Made by a program: the position numbers and the translations under genes | The notes under the pieces: model-generated | The model's database searches: none | What the model was told of the DNA's origin: nothing | The model's input: only the letters and a program-made list of their open reading frames with translations | Assembly (NCBI GenBank): GCA_016718825.1 | Contig: JADKCL010000010.1 | Span: 62,001-126,000 of the forward strand | Length of the DNA stretch: 64,000 nt | Direction of reading: 5' to 3' | Origin: Bacteroidota bacterium | GTDB lineage: Bacteria > Bacteroidota > Bacteroidia > J057 > JADKCL01 | Shown here: positions 17,734 to 26,699 of the stretch, in pieces | Layout: each line of letters opens with the position of its first letter | How positions within the stretch are numbered: the first letter of the stretch is position 1

Positions 17734-17931
17734 CTTATTAATCTGATAAATGAAATACTGGGTTTTGCTCTTAAGACAATTGAAATGCTGGATACCCGTA
17801 TTCATGTTTCAATTATTTTTTAAAATTTTTAAGCCTTGGGAAAATTCGAATAAAAGCACACAATCATGAATCATCCGAATCATCCAAAAACCTGATTTTA
17901 GTCATGAAATATCAAAGCAATATCCTGAAGA

Positions 17932-20022
17932 TCAACCCTTCTCTGCGTTGTCTTCGGATGGCTTTTTATACAACAATATACGCAATCCAGCTTGGTAGCC
18001 TAGCCACATTTGGGTGCGTGTACGTGCGCCATCGTTGCGCCAAATCGGATTTGCACCCAAATCGGATTTGAATTCGCCGAGGCCGTTTTGTGGATTGGTA
18101 ATTTGGAGGTTCAGTGCGGCGCCGCCAAACAATTCAATGTGATCGCCGAGCGGAATTCCAAGGCTGAGGCGGGTCGGAATCCACAGATTTAACCTTCCCG
18201 GCCCAAGGGCCTCTTCAATCACGTCGTTGCAGGTCGCTTCCAAGCCGATATTCAGCGGTCCCAATTGCACCGAGGTACCCAAACCTGCGCCGTAGGTCAA
18301 GGCAAAATGCCCGGGGCCAAAGCGGTAGCCTGCCGTGAGAATATTGTAAAATTGGCTACGGCCCGTTTTGTAGCTAATGGCTGCTTGGGCCACGTCATTC
18401 GAAGAAATCTCAACAATGCGGTAACCCTTTTTGACGAGATTGACCAAGCCGATCAAGGCGCCGCCGACCGAATCTGCGATGTTGACCAAGCCAATTTGGC
18501 AACCGTTGACGATTTTGGCTTTGTTGACAATGCCGGCGATTTGGGATTTTGCAACGTTGCCTTTGGCGATATTGGCGATGCCTGCAATCTGAAATCCGCC
18601 GACGTCACCGTTCGCGTGGTTGGTGATGCCGCCGATTTGGAATCCGCCGACATTGCCGCGCGAAATATTATTGATTCCGCCCAATTGAAAGCCTGCGACA
18701 TCTCCGGCAGCATAGTTGGAAATTCCGCCGATTTGAAATCCGCCGACTTTACCCTTGGCTTGGTTGAAAATTCCGCCGATTTGGAAGCCGCCGATGTTGT
18801 GACCGAAATTGTAAATCCCGCCGATTTGAATCTTGTTCACGTCTGCCGGCACGTAGTTGACCATCCCTGCAGCTTGAATTCCGCGGACGGGATTGGGCAC
18901 GTAGTTCATGATCCCTGCAACCTGCAGTCCATTCACTTCGCCCTTGACGTAGTTGAGAATGCCGCCGACCTGCATCCCTTTCACATTCCCCCCGACAATG
19001 TTGACCAAGCCGCCGACTTGCACGCCTTTGACATTGGCGCGGTCGATATTGGCCAAGCCGCCGACTTCCAAGCCATTGACGCCGTTGGCGTAGCCTGCAA
19101 GGATATTGATGGAGATGTTGTTGTCCATGCCGCCGCTGAGCAGCTTGTTGGTCCCGATCGCCGGCACAAGCGAAATCTGAAAGGGAAAACTCTCGAGCCT
19201 TTGGGCGATGTTTTCGGCAAGGAATCGCTGCTTTTCGGGGACGAACAATTCGACCAAAGGCAAGGATTCCTGCGCCTTGAGGCCGACGCTTGTGACCGGG
19301 CGCGATGCCAAAGGGTTCGCAAAACCGGGAATCGGCTGCAAACCAACGGTCAAGCTACCCATCCGGATCGGATTCACGACCAATACCGTGTCGCGGTAGC
19401 CTCTTTTGCTGAAGGACAATTCGACCTGATGCAAGTTGCCGGGAACAGTGATGGCATAGTGCCCTTGCGGATCGGTGAGGACGGAAGTGCGTTTGGCGGT
19501 TTCAAAAACGGTGGCAAACCGCACTTTTTCGCCGGAAACAGCATCGATCAAATAGCCGCTGATGTCGCGGTTTTTGGGCATTTCCTCGATTTTGGACAAT
19601 GGCTTCGTCGCGCGAATCACGATGTGGTTTCCGACCGATTGCGATTCGAAGCGCGGCCCCAGAAGCATTTCATTGACCACACGCACATGCTGATTGCGCA
19701 CATGCAGGCTCAGCACGCTGTCCAACGGCAGAATTTTAGGATTATAGGAGTAGCTGAACCGCCCTTGCTGCTCGACTTGGGCCAAGGCGTCGTCCAACCT
19801 GCTATTCTCAAGGTCCAGGCTGATGCGGCGGTTCAACGGATTTTGCTGCGCCAAAAGGACATTCGAAGCGCAGAAAAAGAGGAGAATGAACCCCAAGCAA
19901 AGGCGAAATGGTATTCTAGCCAACCCATTGAAGGATTGTTTGGCCGGCAGCAGAATCCCATGGAAGAAATCCGAATTCAAATCAATTGCAGCCTGCTCCT
20001 TGAAGTTGGTAGTGCTTCTCAT
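17932..20022 (-). CDS. STN-domain outer-membrane protein with 16-residue repeats and C-terminal barrel
   Basis: A 696-residue exported protein. In order: an unusually long N-region (about 40 residues) before the signal segment ending VLLAQ; an STN (secretin/TonB short N-terminal) domain at about 66-137; a CarboxypepD_reg-like beta-sandwich at about 153-220 (DISGYLIDAVSGEKVRFATV); about 14 units of a 16-residue repeat at about 313-537, consensus NVxGfQIGGIxNxAkG; and an aromatic C-terminal region like a small barrel. There is no TonB plug or receptor barrel. It follows FecR with a 41-nt overlap and an ECF sigma gene upstream, the place usually held by a SusC/FecA-type receptor. Inferred role: the surface or periplasmic signal partner of that sigma/anti-sigma pair. 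Function unproven. Confidence 0.8.
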   Translation of the reverse strand: MRSTTNFKEQAAIDLNSDFFHGILLPAKQSFNGLARIPFRLCLGFILLFFCASNVLLAQQNPLNRRISLDLENSRLDDALAQVEQQGRFSYSYNPKILPLDSVLSLHVRNQHVRVVNEMLLGPRFESQSVGNHIVIRATKPLSKIEEMPKNRDISGYLIDAVSGEKVRFATVFETAKRTSVLTDPQGHYAITVPGNLHQVELSFSKRGYRDTVLVVNPIRMGSLTVGLQPIPGFANPLASRPVTSVGLKAQESLPLVELFVPEKQRFLAENIAQRLESFPFQISLVPAIGTNKLLSGGMDNNISINILAGYANGVNGLEVGGLANIDRANVKGVQVGGLVNIVGGNVKGMQVGGILNYVKGEVNGLQVAGIMNYVPNPVRGIQAAGMVNYVPADVNKIQIGGIYNFGHNIGGFQIGGIFNQAKGKVGGFQIGGISNYAAGDVAGFQLGGINNISRGNVGGFQIGGITNHANGDVGGFQIAGIANIAKGNVAKSQIAGIVNKAKIVNGCQIGLVNIADSVGGALIGLVNLVKKGYRIVEISSNDVAQAAISYKTGRSQFYNILTAGYRFGPGHFALTYGAGLGTSVQLGPLNIGLEATCNDVIEEALGPGRLNLWIPTRLSLGIPLGDHIELFGGAALNLQITNPQNGLGEFKSDLGANPIWRNDGARTRTQMWLGYQAGLRILLYKKPSEDNAEKG
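18415..19086 (-). repeat. Array of about 14 coding repeats (48 nt each)
   Basis: The 48-nt units encode GfQIGGIxN-type 16-residue repeats, for example GVQVGGLVN, GFQIGGIFN, GFQLGGINN and GFQIAGIAN. The hydrophobic periodicity suggests a beta-solenoid. The last two units are shorter and degenerate (CQIGLVNIAD, ALIGLVNLV). Confidence 0.85.
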
Positions 20023-21013
20023 CGCGGATGATCTCAAGATTAAACGTGGCTGCAATCACCTCGAGTGCAGCGGCAATGGAAGGCTTTTCAAACGTGGTGG
20101 TGAGGGCGCAGCGTCCGACGGCATCATTGCCGAGTACGATACTGTCGCCGAGAACCGCATTCAACTTTGCAACGACTTGCGTCAATGGCTGATCGCGGAA
20201 GACTAGCTTTTTGGTCTTCCAAAACAAGGCGTTTTCCACCTCGCCCTGCTCCTGCCGGATGCGCTTGGCCTTGCCGTCGTAGCTTCCTGCTTTGCCGGCC
20301 TGCAACAGCAGCTTTTGCCGTGGCTTTCCCTCCAAACTGTCGGCTTCACTCAATTCGACCGTACCGGTTTGAACGTCGACTTTGACGTTGTCGCCGCGTG
20401 CGCTCAAATTGAACGAAGTCCCGAGCACCCGCACATCCGCCGCGCCGGCATGGATGCGAAACGGATGTTGAGGATCATGCGCAACTTCAAAAAAGGCTTC
20501 GCCTTCGAGCTGCACCTGTCTTTCCTTGCCGGCAAATTTCAGCGGGTAGGTCAATCGGCTGTGTGCATTGAGGGTCACCATCGTACCGTCGGGCAGCGTA
20601 TCCGTGAGCAAATAGTCCCCGGAATCCAGCGTGGCGAGTTGCGTCTCGGGTAACTTGGAGTAATGGTTGAGCACGAGCACCAAGCCGATGCTCACGACAA
20701 AAGCCACGGCAGCAGCAATCCGGATGAACCACATCGTCGGCGAACGGCGCACCATTTTGCGAATCTCGGCCGACTTGACATCCTCGATATGCATTTTTAC
20801 ACGCTCCCAAGCGGCCTCAACATCGACGGGCATCGGCTCCCCGGCATCCATGGACTGCAACCAAATTTCCTGCAAGGCCTCCAGAATCCGCTCATTTTCA
20901 GGCGAAACTGCCAACCATTGCTCCACCAAGCCGATTTCCTCCGTTGAGCATTCGCCCCCGAGGTACCTGCCGAGCAGTTCATAGTTGACGCCACCTTCGT
21001 TCAAGCCTTCCAT
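19982..21013 (-). CDS. FecR family anti-sigma factor
   Basis: A 343-residue single-pass inner-membrane protein. The cytosolic N-terminal region (about 1-95) includes the Bacteroidota-type sigma-binding segment ELLGRYLGGECSTEE; one membrane helix lies at about 98-116 (IRIAAAVAFVVSIGLVLVL); then the periplasmic FecR domain (LPDGTMVTLNAHSRLTYP, VQLEGEAFFEVAHD, FRIHAGAADVRVLGTSFNL) and a C-terminal DUF4974/STN-like domain ending QLQGAGCN. It holds the adjacent ECF sigma factor inactive until an outer-membrane signal arrives. The ATG at 21013 is preferred to a GTG three codons upstream. Its end overlaps the STN-repeat gene. Confidence 0.93.
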   Translation of the reverse strand: MEGLNEGGVNYELLGRYLGGECSTEEIGLVEQWLAVSPENERILEALQEIWLQSMDAGEPMPVDVEAAWERVKMHIEDVKSAEIRKMVRRSPTMWFIRIAAAVAFVVSIGLVLVLNHYSKLPETQLATLDSGDYLLTDTLPDGTMVTLNAHSRLTYPLKFAGKERQVQLEGEAFFEVAHDPQHPFRIHAGAADVRVLGTSFNLSARGDNVKVDVQTGTVELSEADSLEGKPRQKLLLQAGKAGSYDGKAKRIRQEQGEVENALFWKTKKLVFRDQPLTQVVAKLNAVLGDSIVLGNDAVGRCALTTTFEKPSIAAALEVIAATFNLEIIRDEKHYQLQGAGCN

Positions 21014-21069
21014 TGTTTTCACCTTATAGACAACGTTGCGTTCCGATACCCGTATCCGTTTTATTCTTT

Positions 21070-21651
21070 TTAATGAAAAAATTCAATTCCCAGCCAAGCG
21101 ACCATCACGGGAAGCCATTCAGCCAGAATTTGCCGCAAGATTTTTAATGCCTTCCCAATCTGTACCTCGACCGTTCGGGGCGAAAGCTGAAGTTTGGCGG
21201 CAATTTCATCGTATTTCAATCCTTCGAATCTGCTCATCTTGAAAATCTCCCCGCATCGATCGGGCAATTCATTGATTGCCAATTGAATTCGCGCTTGCAA
21301 CTCAGCGGCCTCCAACTCCTCCGACGGCTCGGGCGCCATCTGCACGGGAAGGTTGCGCGCGTAGTCAGAATGCCGATCCCGGACGTTTTGGTGCTTCAGG
21401 TGGTTGAGACAGCTGTTGCGAATGGCCGTGAAGAGATAGCTGCGAATGGAATTTTCAGGATTCAGACTTTCCCGCTTGTCCCACAATTGCGTAAACAGCT
21501 CTTGCACAAGCTCTTCGGCAACGACGGCATCCTTCACAAATTTGCGCGCAAAACCGCAGAGGATGCCATAATGCTCCCTGAAAAGACCTTCGAAGGCACT
21601 TTCATCTCCAGCCTTTATCAGCGAAAACTTATCTTTTTCGTCGGCAGTCAA
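21070..21651 (-). CDS. ECF-type RNA polymerase sigma factor
   Basis: About 193 residues. Sigma region 2 is visible in AFEGLFREHYGILCGFARKFV through SIRSYLFTAIRNSCLNHLK, and region 4 in LPDRCGEIFKMSRFEGLKYDEIAAKLQLSPRTVEVQIGKALKILR with its helix-turn-helix. The frame has no ATG near the N-terminus. A TTG at 21651 gives MTADEKDKFSLIKAGDESAF, which fits the usual ECF start; other TTG codons lie at 21672 and 21708. Together with FecR (56 nt downstream) and the STN-repeat protein it forms a cell-surface signalling locus. Confidence 0.92.
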   Translation of the reverse strand: MTADEKDKFSLIKAGDESAFEGLFREHYGILCGFARKFVKDAVVAEELVQELFTQLWDKRESLNPENSIRSYLFTAIRNSCLNHLKHQNVRDRHSDYARNLPVQMAPEPSEELEAAELQARIQLAINELPDRCGEIFKMSRFEGLKYDEIAAKLQLSPRTVEVQIGKALKILRQILAEWLPVMVAWLGIEFFH

Positions 21652-21713
21652 ATCGGGGTGATCATGCGGCAAACCTACGCAATTCCCAGAAATTCGCGTA
21701 TATCGCAATTGAA

Positions 21714-22031
21714 ATGATGGAAGTGAACGCGATCAACAAGGCTGTAAAGGAGTTACTGGACAAATTGGTCACGGATCTTCCCGGCTATCGGTGGGATTCG
21801 TTATGTGCCTTCAGTGACGGGATGGGAAAAACCTTGATCGAGTTGAATATTTTCCGTCGTGATGGTCAAGAAGCTGCGGGTCGCATTGCCTATCAATTGG
21901 AGACGGGCGAAGTTCACAGGTTTCAATACACGCCGATCAAGGACAATGCGCCCGAAATGATCGTTGACTTTTTGCTCGACGTTTACAATTTTGAGAAGCG
22001 GATGTCGGATGCAGGTGCTAGCCTTTGTTGA
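21714..22031 (+). CDS. Small protein of unknown function
   Basis: A 105-residue soluble protein, not recognised. It has an N-terminal helix (INKAVKELLDKLVTDLPGY), a strand-rich middle (TLIELNIFRRDG, GRIAYQLETGEVHRFQYTP) and a C-terminal helix (PEMIVDFLLDVYNFEKRM). It is transcribed divergently from the sigma gene, very close to it, so its promoter would overlap the sigma gene's 5' end. The promoter of the following secretion operon lies across its stop codon. Confidence 0.65.
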   Translation: MMEVNAINKAVKELLDKLVTDLPGYRWDSLCAFSDGMGKTLIELNIFRRDGQEAAGRIAYQLETGEVHRFQYTPIKDNAPEMIVDFLLDVYNFEKRMSDAGASLC

Positions 22032-22054
22032 AAGGGGGCCTTGCTGTATTTTTG
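22025..22054 (+). promoter_or_regulatory. Promoter of the type I secretion-like operon
   Basis: TTG at 22025-22027, a 19-nt spacer, then TATTTTTG at 22047-22054 followed by CACC: a full match to the Bacteroidota consensus. The start of transcription would be near 22061, giving a leader of about 125 nt before the ABC gene. Confidence 0.65.
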
Positions 22055-22184
22055 CACCAAGATCTGTGAGCTGATCAGATTCAATTTTCAAAATTTTGAA
22101 GAATTGTTTAAACACTATTCATGTTTGAAAGTTTACATCCAAAAAAGATAGCTTTACTATCAACACAAAACTAAAGGATACTTT

Positions 22185-23879
22185 ATGGCTGAATACAGCT
22201 CGAGTTCAAACGGAGGCATGAGTCCACTGCGGCGGTTTGGGCGGCTTGTCTCCACCGAACGTAGAGACATCATCAACATTTACATTTTTGCAATCTTTGC
22301 GGGATTGATCAGCCTGTCGCTTCCCTTGGGAATTCAGGCAATTTTCAATTTCGTGAGCGGAGGTGCAATCACCACCTCATGGGTAGTGCTGGTTGCAGTC
22401 GTGATCATCGGAGTACTCGGTAACGGTTTGCTTCAGATTGTGCAAATTTTCATCACGGAGCGCATTCAACAGCGAATTTTCACCCATAGTGCATTCGAAT
22501 TTGCGTACCGGTTGCCAAGGATGCGGGTGGAGTCCCTGCGCGGTCAATATGCACCGGAGCTTGTGAACCGATTTTTTGACACGTTGACGATTCAAAAGGG
22601 ATTCAGCAAAATCTTGCTTGACTTCAGCACCTCGTCTCTGCAGATCGTCTTCGGCCTGATTTTGCTCTCCTTCTACCATCCCTTCTTCATTTTGTTCAGT
22701 CTGACCTTGCTCGGCTTGCTTGTGCTCGTGATGCGTGTTGCAGGACCTTACGGACTTCGGACGAGCCTGGAAGAATCCAAGTACAAATACAAAGTGGTGT
22801 TTTGGCTTGAGGAAATGGCGCGGGCAATGGAGTCCTTCAAACTTGCAGGAGCTACGCGACTTCCATTGGAAAAGACCGACAAGATGGTTGGGAATTATCT
22901 CGATGCACGCAACAAGCACTTTAAAGTCTTGGTCGTAGAATATGGCGTTATCCTGGCTTTCAAAGTGTTGATCATTGCTGCGATGCTGATCATCGGCAGC
23001 TTGCTGGTTTTCTCAAATGCCCTCAATGTCGGGCAGTTTGTAGCCATGGAGATCGTGGTGATTCTGCTCTTGAATGCCGTGGAGAAGCTCATTTTAAGTG
23101 TGGAGAACATCTATGATGTCTTAACGGCCTTGGAGAAGATCGGGAGTGTCACCGACCTTCCCCTTGAATCGGAAAAAGGTGAATTGGTACCGTTTGCGGA
23201 GGGCCCACAAGGCTTGTCGTTGAGTTTGGAGGGCGTTAGCCTTCAATTTCCCGACCAACGCTATGCGGTGCTGGACAAAATCAATTTGAAGGTTGCTGCA
23301 GGCAGTCGCACCAACATCGTCACGACGGACGACAGCTTTGTGGCCCACTTTTTCAGGCTGCTCACAGGATTTTACAACGGTTATCAGGGCACCATCACCT
23401 TTAATGGGTTGCCCTTGCAAAACATCAACCTCGAGGATCTGCGGCACCACATTGCAGGCTATTCGACACTTCAAGAAATATTTGAGGGAAGCCTGCTTGA
23501 AAATATCACACTTGGAATCAAGGGAGTGACCGTGGAGCGGGTGATCGGATTGCTGCAAGCGGTGGGCTTGGAGGAATTTATCGGAGAAGAACGCCTTGGC
23601 TTGGATAGCCCCTTGCAATCCGGGGTCAACGGTTTGCCTGAAATCGTAAGGCGGAAGATCATTTTAGCAAGAACGCTTGCAACCCACCCCTCACTCCTGC
23701 TGCTCAATCAACCTTTTGAGGGATTGAACTTCGCCGAAAGACAATCGTTCATCGCCTATTTGGACAAACATCTGAAAGGAAGTACGGTAATTTTGGCCAC
23801 TTTCAGACCTGAAGATTGCCAATTTGGGCAGGAGACTTACATTGTTCATCAACATTCCCTTCACAGCTCCAACATCTGA
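22185..23879 (+). CDS. ABC exporter-like protein with degenerate nucleotide-binding domain
   Basis: A 564-residue half-transporter. Residues about 30-300 form a type 1 exporter membrane domain (hydrophobic segments around IYIFAIFAGLISLSLPLGIQ, VVLVAVVIIGVLGNGLLQIV and FKVLIIAAMLIIGSLLVF). The C-terminal 220 residues align with an ABC ATPase domain, but its motifs are lost: Walker A is TTDDSFVAHF, the signature is LPEIVRRK in place of LSGGQ, Walker B ends LLLLNQP in place of LLLLDEP, and the H-loop histidine is missing (ILATFRPED). The frame is intact and co-transcribed with HlyD- and TolC-type genes. It probably cannot hydrolyse ATP. It lacks an N-terminal C39 peptidase domain. Confidence 0.85.
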   Translation: MAEYSSSSNGGMSPLRRFGRLVSTERRDIINIYIFAIFAGLISLSLPLGIQAIFNFVSGGAITTSWVVLVAVVIIGVLGNGLLQIVQIFITERIQQRIFTHSAFEFAYRLPRMRVESLRGQYAPELVNRFFDTLTIQKGFSKILLDFSTSSLQIVFGLILLSFYHPFFILFSLTLLGLLVLVMRVAGPYGLRTSLEESKYKYKVVFWLEEMARAMESFKLAGATRLPLEKTDKMVGNYLDARNKHFKVLVVEYGVILAFKVLIIAAMLIIGSLLVFSNALNVGQFVAMEIVVILLLNAVEKLILSVENIYDVLTALEKIGSVTDLPLESEKGELVPFAEGPQGLSLSLEGVSLQFPDQRYAVLDKINLKVAAGSRTNIVTTDDSFVAHFFRLLTGFYNGYQGTITFNGLPLQNINLEDLRHHIAGYSTLQEIFEGSLLENITLGIKGVTVERVIGLLQAVGLEEFIGEERLGLDSPLQSGVNGLPEIVRRKIILARTLATHPSLLLLNQPFEGLNFAERQSFIAYLDKHLKGSTVILATFRPEDCQFGQETYIVHQHSLHSSNI

Positions 23880-23884
23880 CAGTC

Positions 23885-25246
23885 ATGCTCAACATTTCAA
23901 CTGAAAGAATTGCACATCGGGTTGCGACCGAAAACTTGAAGTCGATCGCACGTGTTTCGCCCGAGCGACGCACAAGGCAAATCGCAATGGTGGGCCTGAT
24001 TTTTGTCGGCGTTGCCGTCTGTCTGATGTTTGTGCCATGGACACAAACAATTGACAGCCAAGGCGCCATCACCACGCTGAAGCCTGAACATCGCCCACAA
24101 ACCATCCATAGCACGATTGCCGGTCGCATCGAGCGCTGGTATGTGCAGGAGGGTGGGTTTGTCAAAAAGGGAGACACCATCCTGCACCTCTCGGAGATCA
24201 AAGACGACTATTTTGATCCGCAGTTGCTCGGTCGTACGCAGGCGCAGATTCAGGCAAAAAGCTCGTCTGTGAGCAGTTATCAAGGCAAGGCGGGCGCACT
24301 CGATCGTCAAGTGGCTGCCTTGGTTGAAAGTAGAACCATCAAACTGCAGCAGGCCAACAACAAGATCCGGCAATCAAATCTGAAAATCGCGAGCGATTCC
24401 ATCAGCTGGCAGGCCGCGAAAACGAATCTTGACATCGCGGAAAAGCAATATGAGCGTATGACGCAACTTTACAAAGCAGGCCTCAAATCGCTCACGGATC
24501 TGGAATCCAGGCAGTTGAAATTACAGGAAACCCAGGCCAAGGCGATTGCCGATGAAAACAAATTGCTTACGAGTCGCAATGAATTGCTCAATGCGATTGC
24601 TGATCTGCGTGGCATTGAAAATGAGTACGCAGACAAAATTGCCAAGGCGCAAAGTGACCGATTTGAAGCCAATTCGGGACAATTTGAAGCTGAAGCCAAT
24701 GTAATGAAGCTTGAGAACCAATATAGCAATTACGAAAGAAGGCGCGACCTGTATTTTGTCACCGCCCCCCAAACGGGGTACATTGCCCGTGTGCTCGTGC
24801 CGGGATTGGGCGAGACCATTAAAGAAGGCGAAGAACTTGTCAGCATCATGCCCGCAGAGTCTGACTTCGCAGTCGAATTGTATGTACTTCCCCGGGACCT
24901 TCCCTTGGTGCACAAAAAGGATCAAGTACGACTGATTTTTGACGGTTGGCCAGCATTGGTGTTTTCGGGTTGGCCCGGCGCATCGACCGGTACATTTGCA
25001 GGAGAAGTCCTCGCCATCGACAAATTCATCAGCCCAAATGGCAAATACCGGGTTCTTATTTCGCAAATCCCGGGTGAAATTCCATGGCCGACTGCCCTGC
25101 AATTTGGATCCGGTGCCAAAGGCATGGTGATGTTGCACGATGTCCCCATTTGGTATGAACTCTGGCGAAGGATCAATGGCTTTCCGCCAACTTTTTACAA
25201 AGGTCTCACGGCCGAAGGCACCGAAAAATCTAGCAAAGAAAAATGA
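23885..25246 (+). CDS. HlyD-family periplasmic adaptor protein
   Basis: A 453-residue membrane-fusion protein that would bridge the inner-membrane ABC protein and the TolC-like channel. A cytosolic N-terminus of about 33 residues precedes one membrane helix (MVGLIFVGVAVCLMFVPW), then half a lipoyl domain (IHSTIAGRIERWYVQEGGFVKKGD), a long coiled-coil hairpin (about 110-290, with many Lys/Gln/Glu heptads), the second lipoyl half (FVTAPQTGYIARV) and a beta-barrel domain. The ATG at 23885, 5 nt after the ABC stop, begins the natural N-terminus. Its stop overlaps the TolC-like start. Confidence 0.9.
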   Translation: MLNISTERIAHRVATENLKSIARVSPERRTRQIAMVGLIFVGVAVCLMFVPWTQTIDSQGAITTLKPEHRPQTIHSTIAGRIERWYVQEGGFVKKGDTILHLSEIKDDYFDPQLLGRTQAQIQAKSSSVSSYQGKAGALDRQVAALVESRTIKLQQANNKIRQSNLKIASDSISWQAAKTNLDIAEKQYERMTQLYKAGLKSLTDLESRQLKLQETQAKAIADENKLLTSRNELLNAIADLRGIENEYADKIAKAQSDRFEANSGQFEAEANVMKLENQYSNYERRRDLYFVTAPQTGYIARVLVPGLGETIKEGEELVSIMPAESDFAVELYVLPRDLPLVHKKDQVRLIFDGWPALVFSGWPGASTGTFAGEVLAIDKFISPNGKYRVLISQIPGEIPWPTALQFGSGAKGMVMLHDVPIWYELWRRINGFPPTFYKGLTAEGTEKSSKEK

Positions 25247-26691
25247 TCATGCGAAAATTATTCGGGGCACTGATCCTCACAATGGCCTGCCTTTGGACGT
25301 CTGCGCAACCGGATAGTGTTTCATCTGCTACCTTGCCTGCGTCAACCCTGCAACTGACATACACACAATTTCTGGGATTGGTGCTGGAAAACCATCCCGT
25401 GGCACAGCAGGCTGCCCTTCAAGGACAAACCGGCGCCCAATACTTGCGTGCCGCACGCGGCGCCTTTGACCCTTACCTCGCAGCCTCGTGGGATGCGAAG
25501 CAGTTCTCTGGCAAGAACTATTGGCAAGTGCTCGAAAGCAGTTTGCGTGTACCGACATGGTGGGGAACGGAGCTTTATGCAGGTTTCAATTCGGCAACCG
25601 GTGATTACTTGGATCAAAGCCAATACCTCCCCAAAAACGGGCAGGCAGCGATTGGGCTGCAAGTGAACCTTGGTCGCGGCTTGCTCATCGATCAACGGCG
25701 TGCCGACCTGAAGAAGGCGGCCATCTATGCGAAAGCCACGGTCGTGGAGCAAAGGTTGATCCTGCTGGATCTCATTCAAGAGGCAACTTATGTTTATTGG
25801 AATTGGTGGTTGGCCTACGCAAACAAAGCCACTTATCTGGAGGCACTTGACCTTGCGTCTGTGAGGTTTGAAGCTGTAAGGTCCAGCTTCGAACGCGGCG
25901 AAAATCCGGCGATCGACACTTTGGAAGCGTATTTGCAGGTACAAAACCGCCAACTCAATCTCAATGAGGCGGAGGTGGACCTGGTCAAAACCAGCAGGTT
26001 GCTCAACAATTATCTCTGGAATCCAAATGGTGAACCTGTGGAATTCCAGATTGAATTGAAGCCTCAAGGTGGCATGGATGCAACAGCATCCAGCTTGCCC
26101 ACCATTCCCGATGTCGTTTTGGACAGTCTTATCCAAGCGCATCCTGATTTGCTTTACTACGGCTATCAGGTAGACCAATTGAAGATCGAGGAGCGCTGGC
26201 GCAAGGAGCAACTGAAACCTGAAATGGCCATCAAGTACCAGGCATTGACGGCCGCCCCGGCAGGAAGTGAAATTTTAGGAGCCTTGGCACCCGCATCCAA
26301 CTTGAAGTGGGGCGTAAAGTTCAGTTTCCCCCTATTCTTGCGAAAGCAGCGCAGTTATTTGGAACTGACAAGAATCGAGTTGCAGCAAGTATCGCTGAAA
26401 CAAGAACAAAAGGAAGTGGAAATCAAGAACAAGAATGCCGCCATTGCGCAGCAATTGGATGCCACGGCAAGGCAGGTTGGACTTTACGATGAAATGGTGA
26501 CCAACTATCGGCGGCTCGTTGACGCTGAGATGGAACGCTTTCAGCTGGGCGAAAGCTCAATCTTTTTGATCAACAGCCGGGAGCAAAAGTTGATCGAGGC
26601 CGAATTGAAGCTCAATGAGCTCAAGGCAAAAGTTCCGAAATTACTGGGCGACGCAAACAGGGCAACAGGAGGCTATCTCATCGGCGACTAA
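25243..26691 (+). CDS. TolC-family outer-membrane efflux channel
   Basis: A 482-residue protein with a signal peptide (MRKLFGALILTMACLWTSAQ) and two long helical halves typical of outer membrane efflux proteins: LTYTQFLGLVLENHPVAQQAALQGQ opens the first repeat and VLDSLIQAHPDLLYYGYQVDQLKIEERWRKEQLKPE the second. It forms the outer-membrane exit duct. The start ATG at 25243 shares an ATGA overlap with the HlyD stop, so translation is probably coupled; a second ATG lies two codons later. No substrate gene is evident next to the operon. Confidence 0.9.
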   Translation: MIMRKLFGALILTMACLWTSAQPDSVSSATLPASTLQLTYTQFLGLVLENHPVAQQAALQGQTGAQYLRAARGAFDPYLAASWDAKQFSGKNYWQVLESSLRVPTWWGTELYAGFNSATGDYLDQSQYLPKNGQAAIGLQVNLGRGLLIDQRRADLKKAAIYAKATVVEQRLILLDLIQEATYVYWNWWLAYANKATYLEALDLASVRFEAVRSSFERGENPAIDTLEAYLQVQNRQLNLNEAEVDLVKTSRLLNNYLWNPNGEPVEFQIELKPQGGMDATASSLPTIPDVVLDSLIQAHPDLLYYGYQVDQLKIEERWRKEQLKPEMAIKYQALTAAPAGSEILGALAPASNLKWGVKFSFPLFLRKQRSYLELTRIELQQVSLKQEQKEVEIKNKNAAIAQQLDATARQVGLYDEMVTNYRRLVDAEMERFQLGESSIFLINSREQKLIEAELKLNELKAKVPKLLGDANRATGGYLIGD

Positions 26692-26699
26692 GCGATAGC

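Noticed and set aside
18265..20031. Plus-strand frame of 588 codons with apparent Asp/Ala-rich repeats
   Set aside because: The repeats are the complementary reading of the GxQxGGIxN array; the minus-strand protein has a signal peptide, STN domain and operon position.
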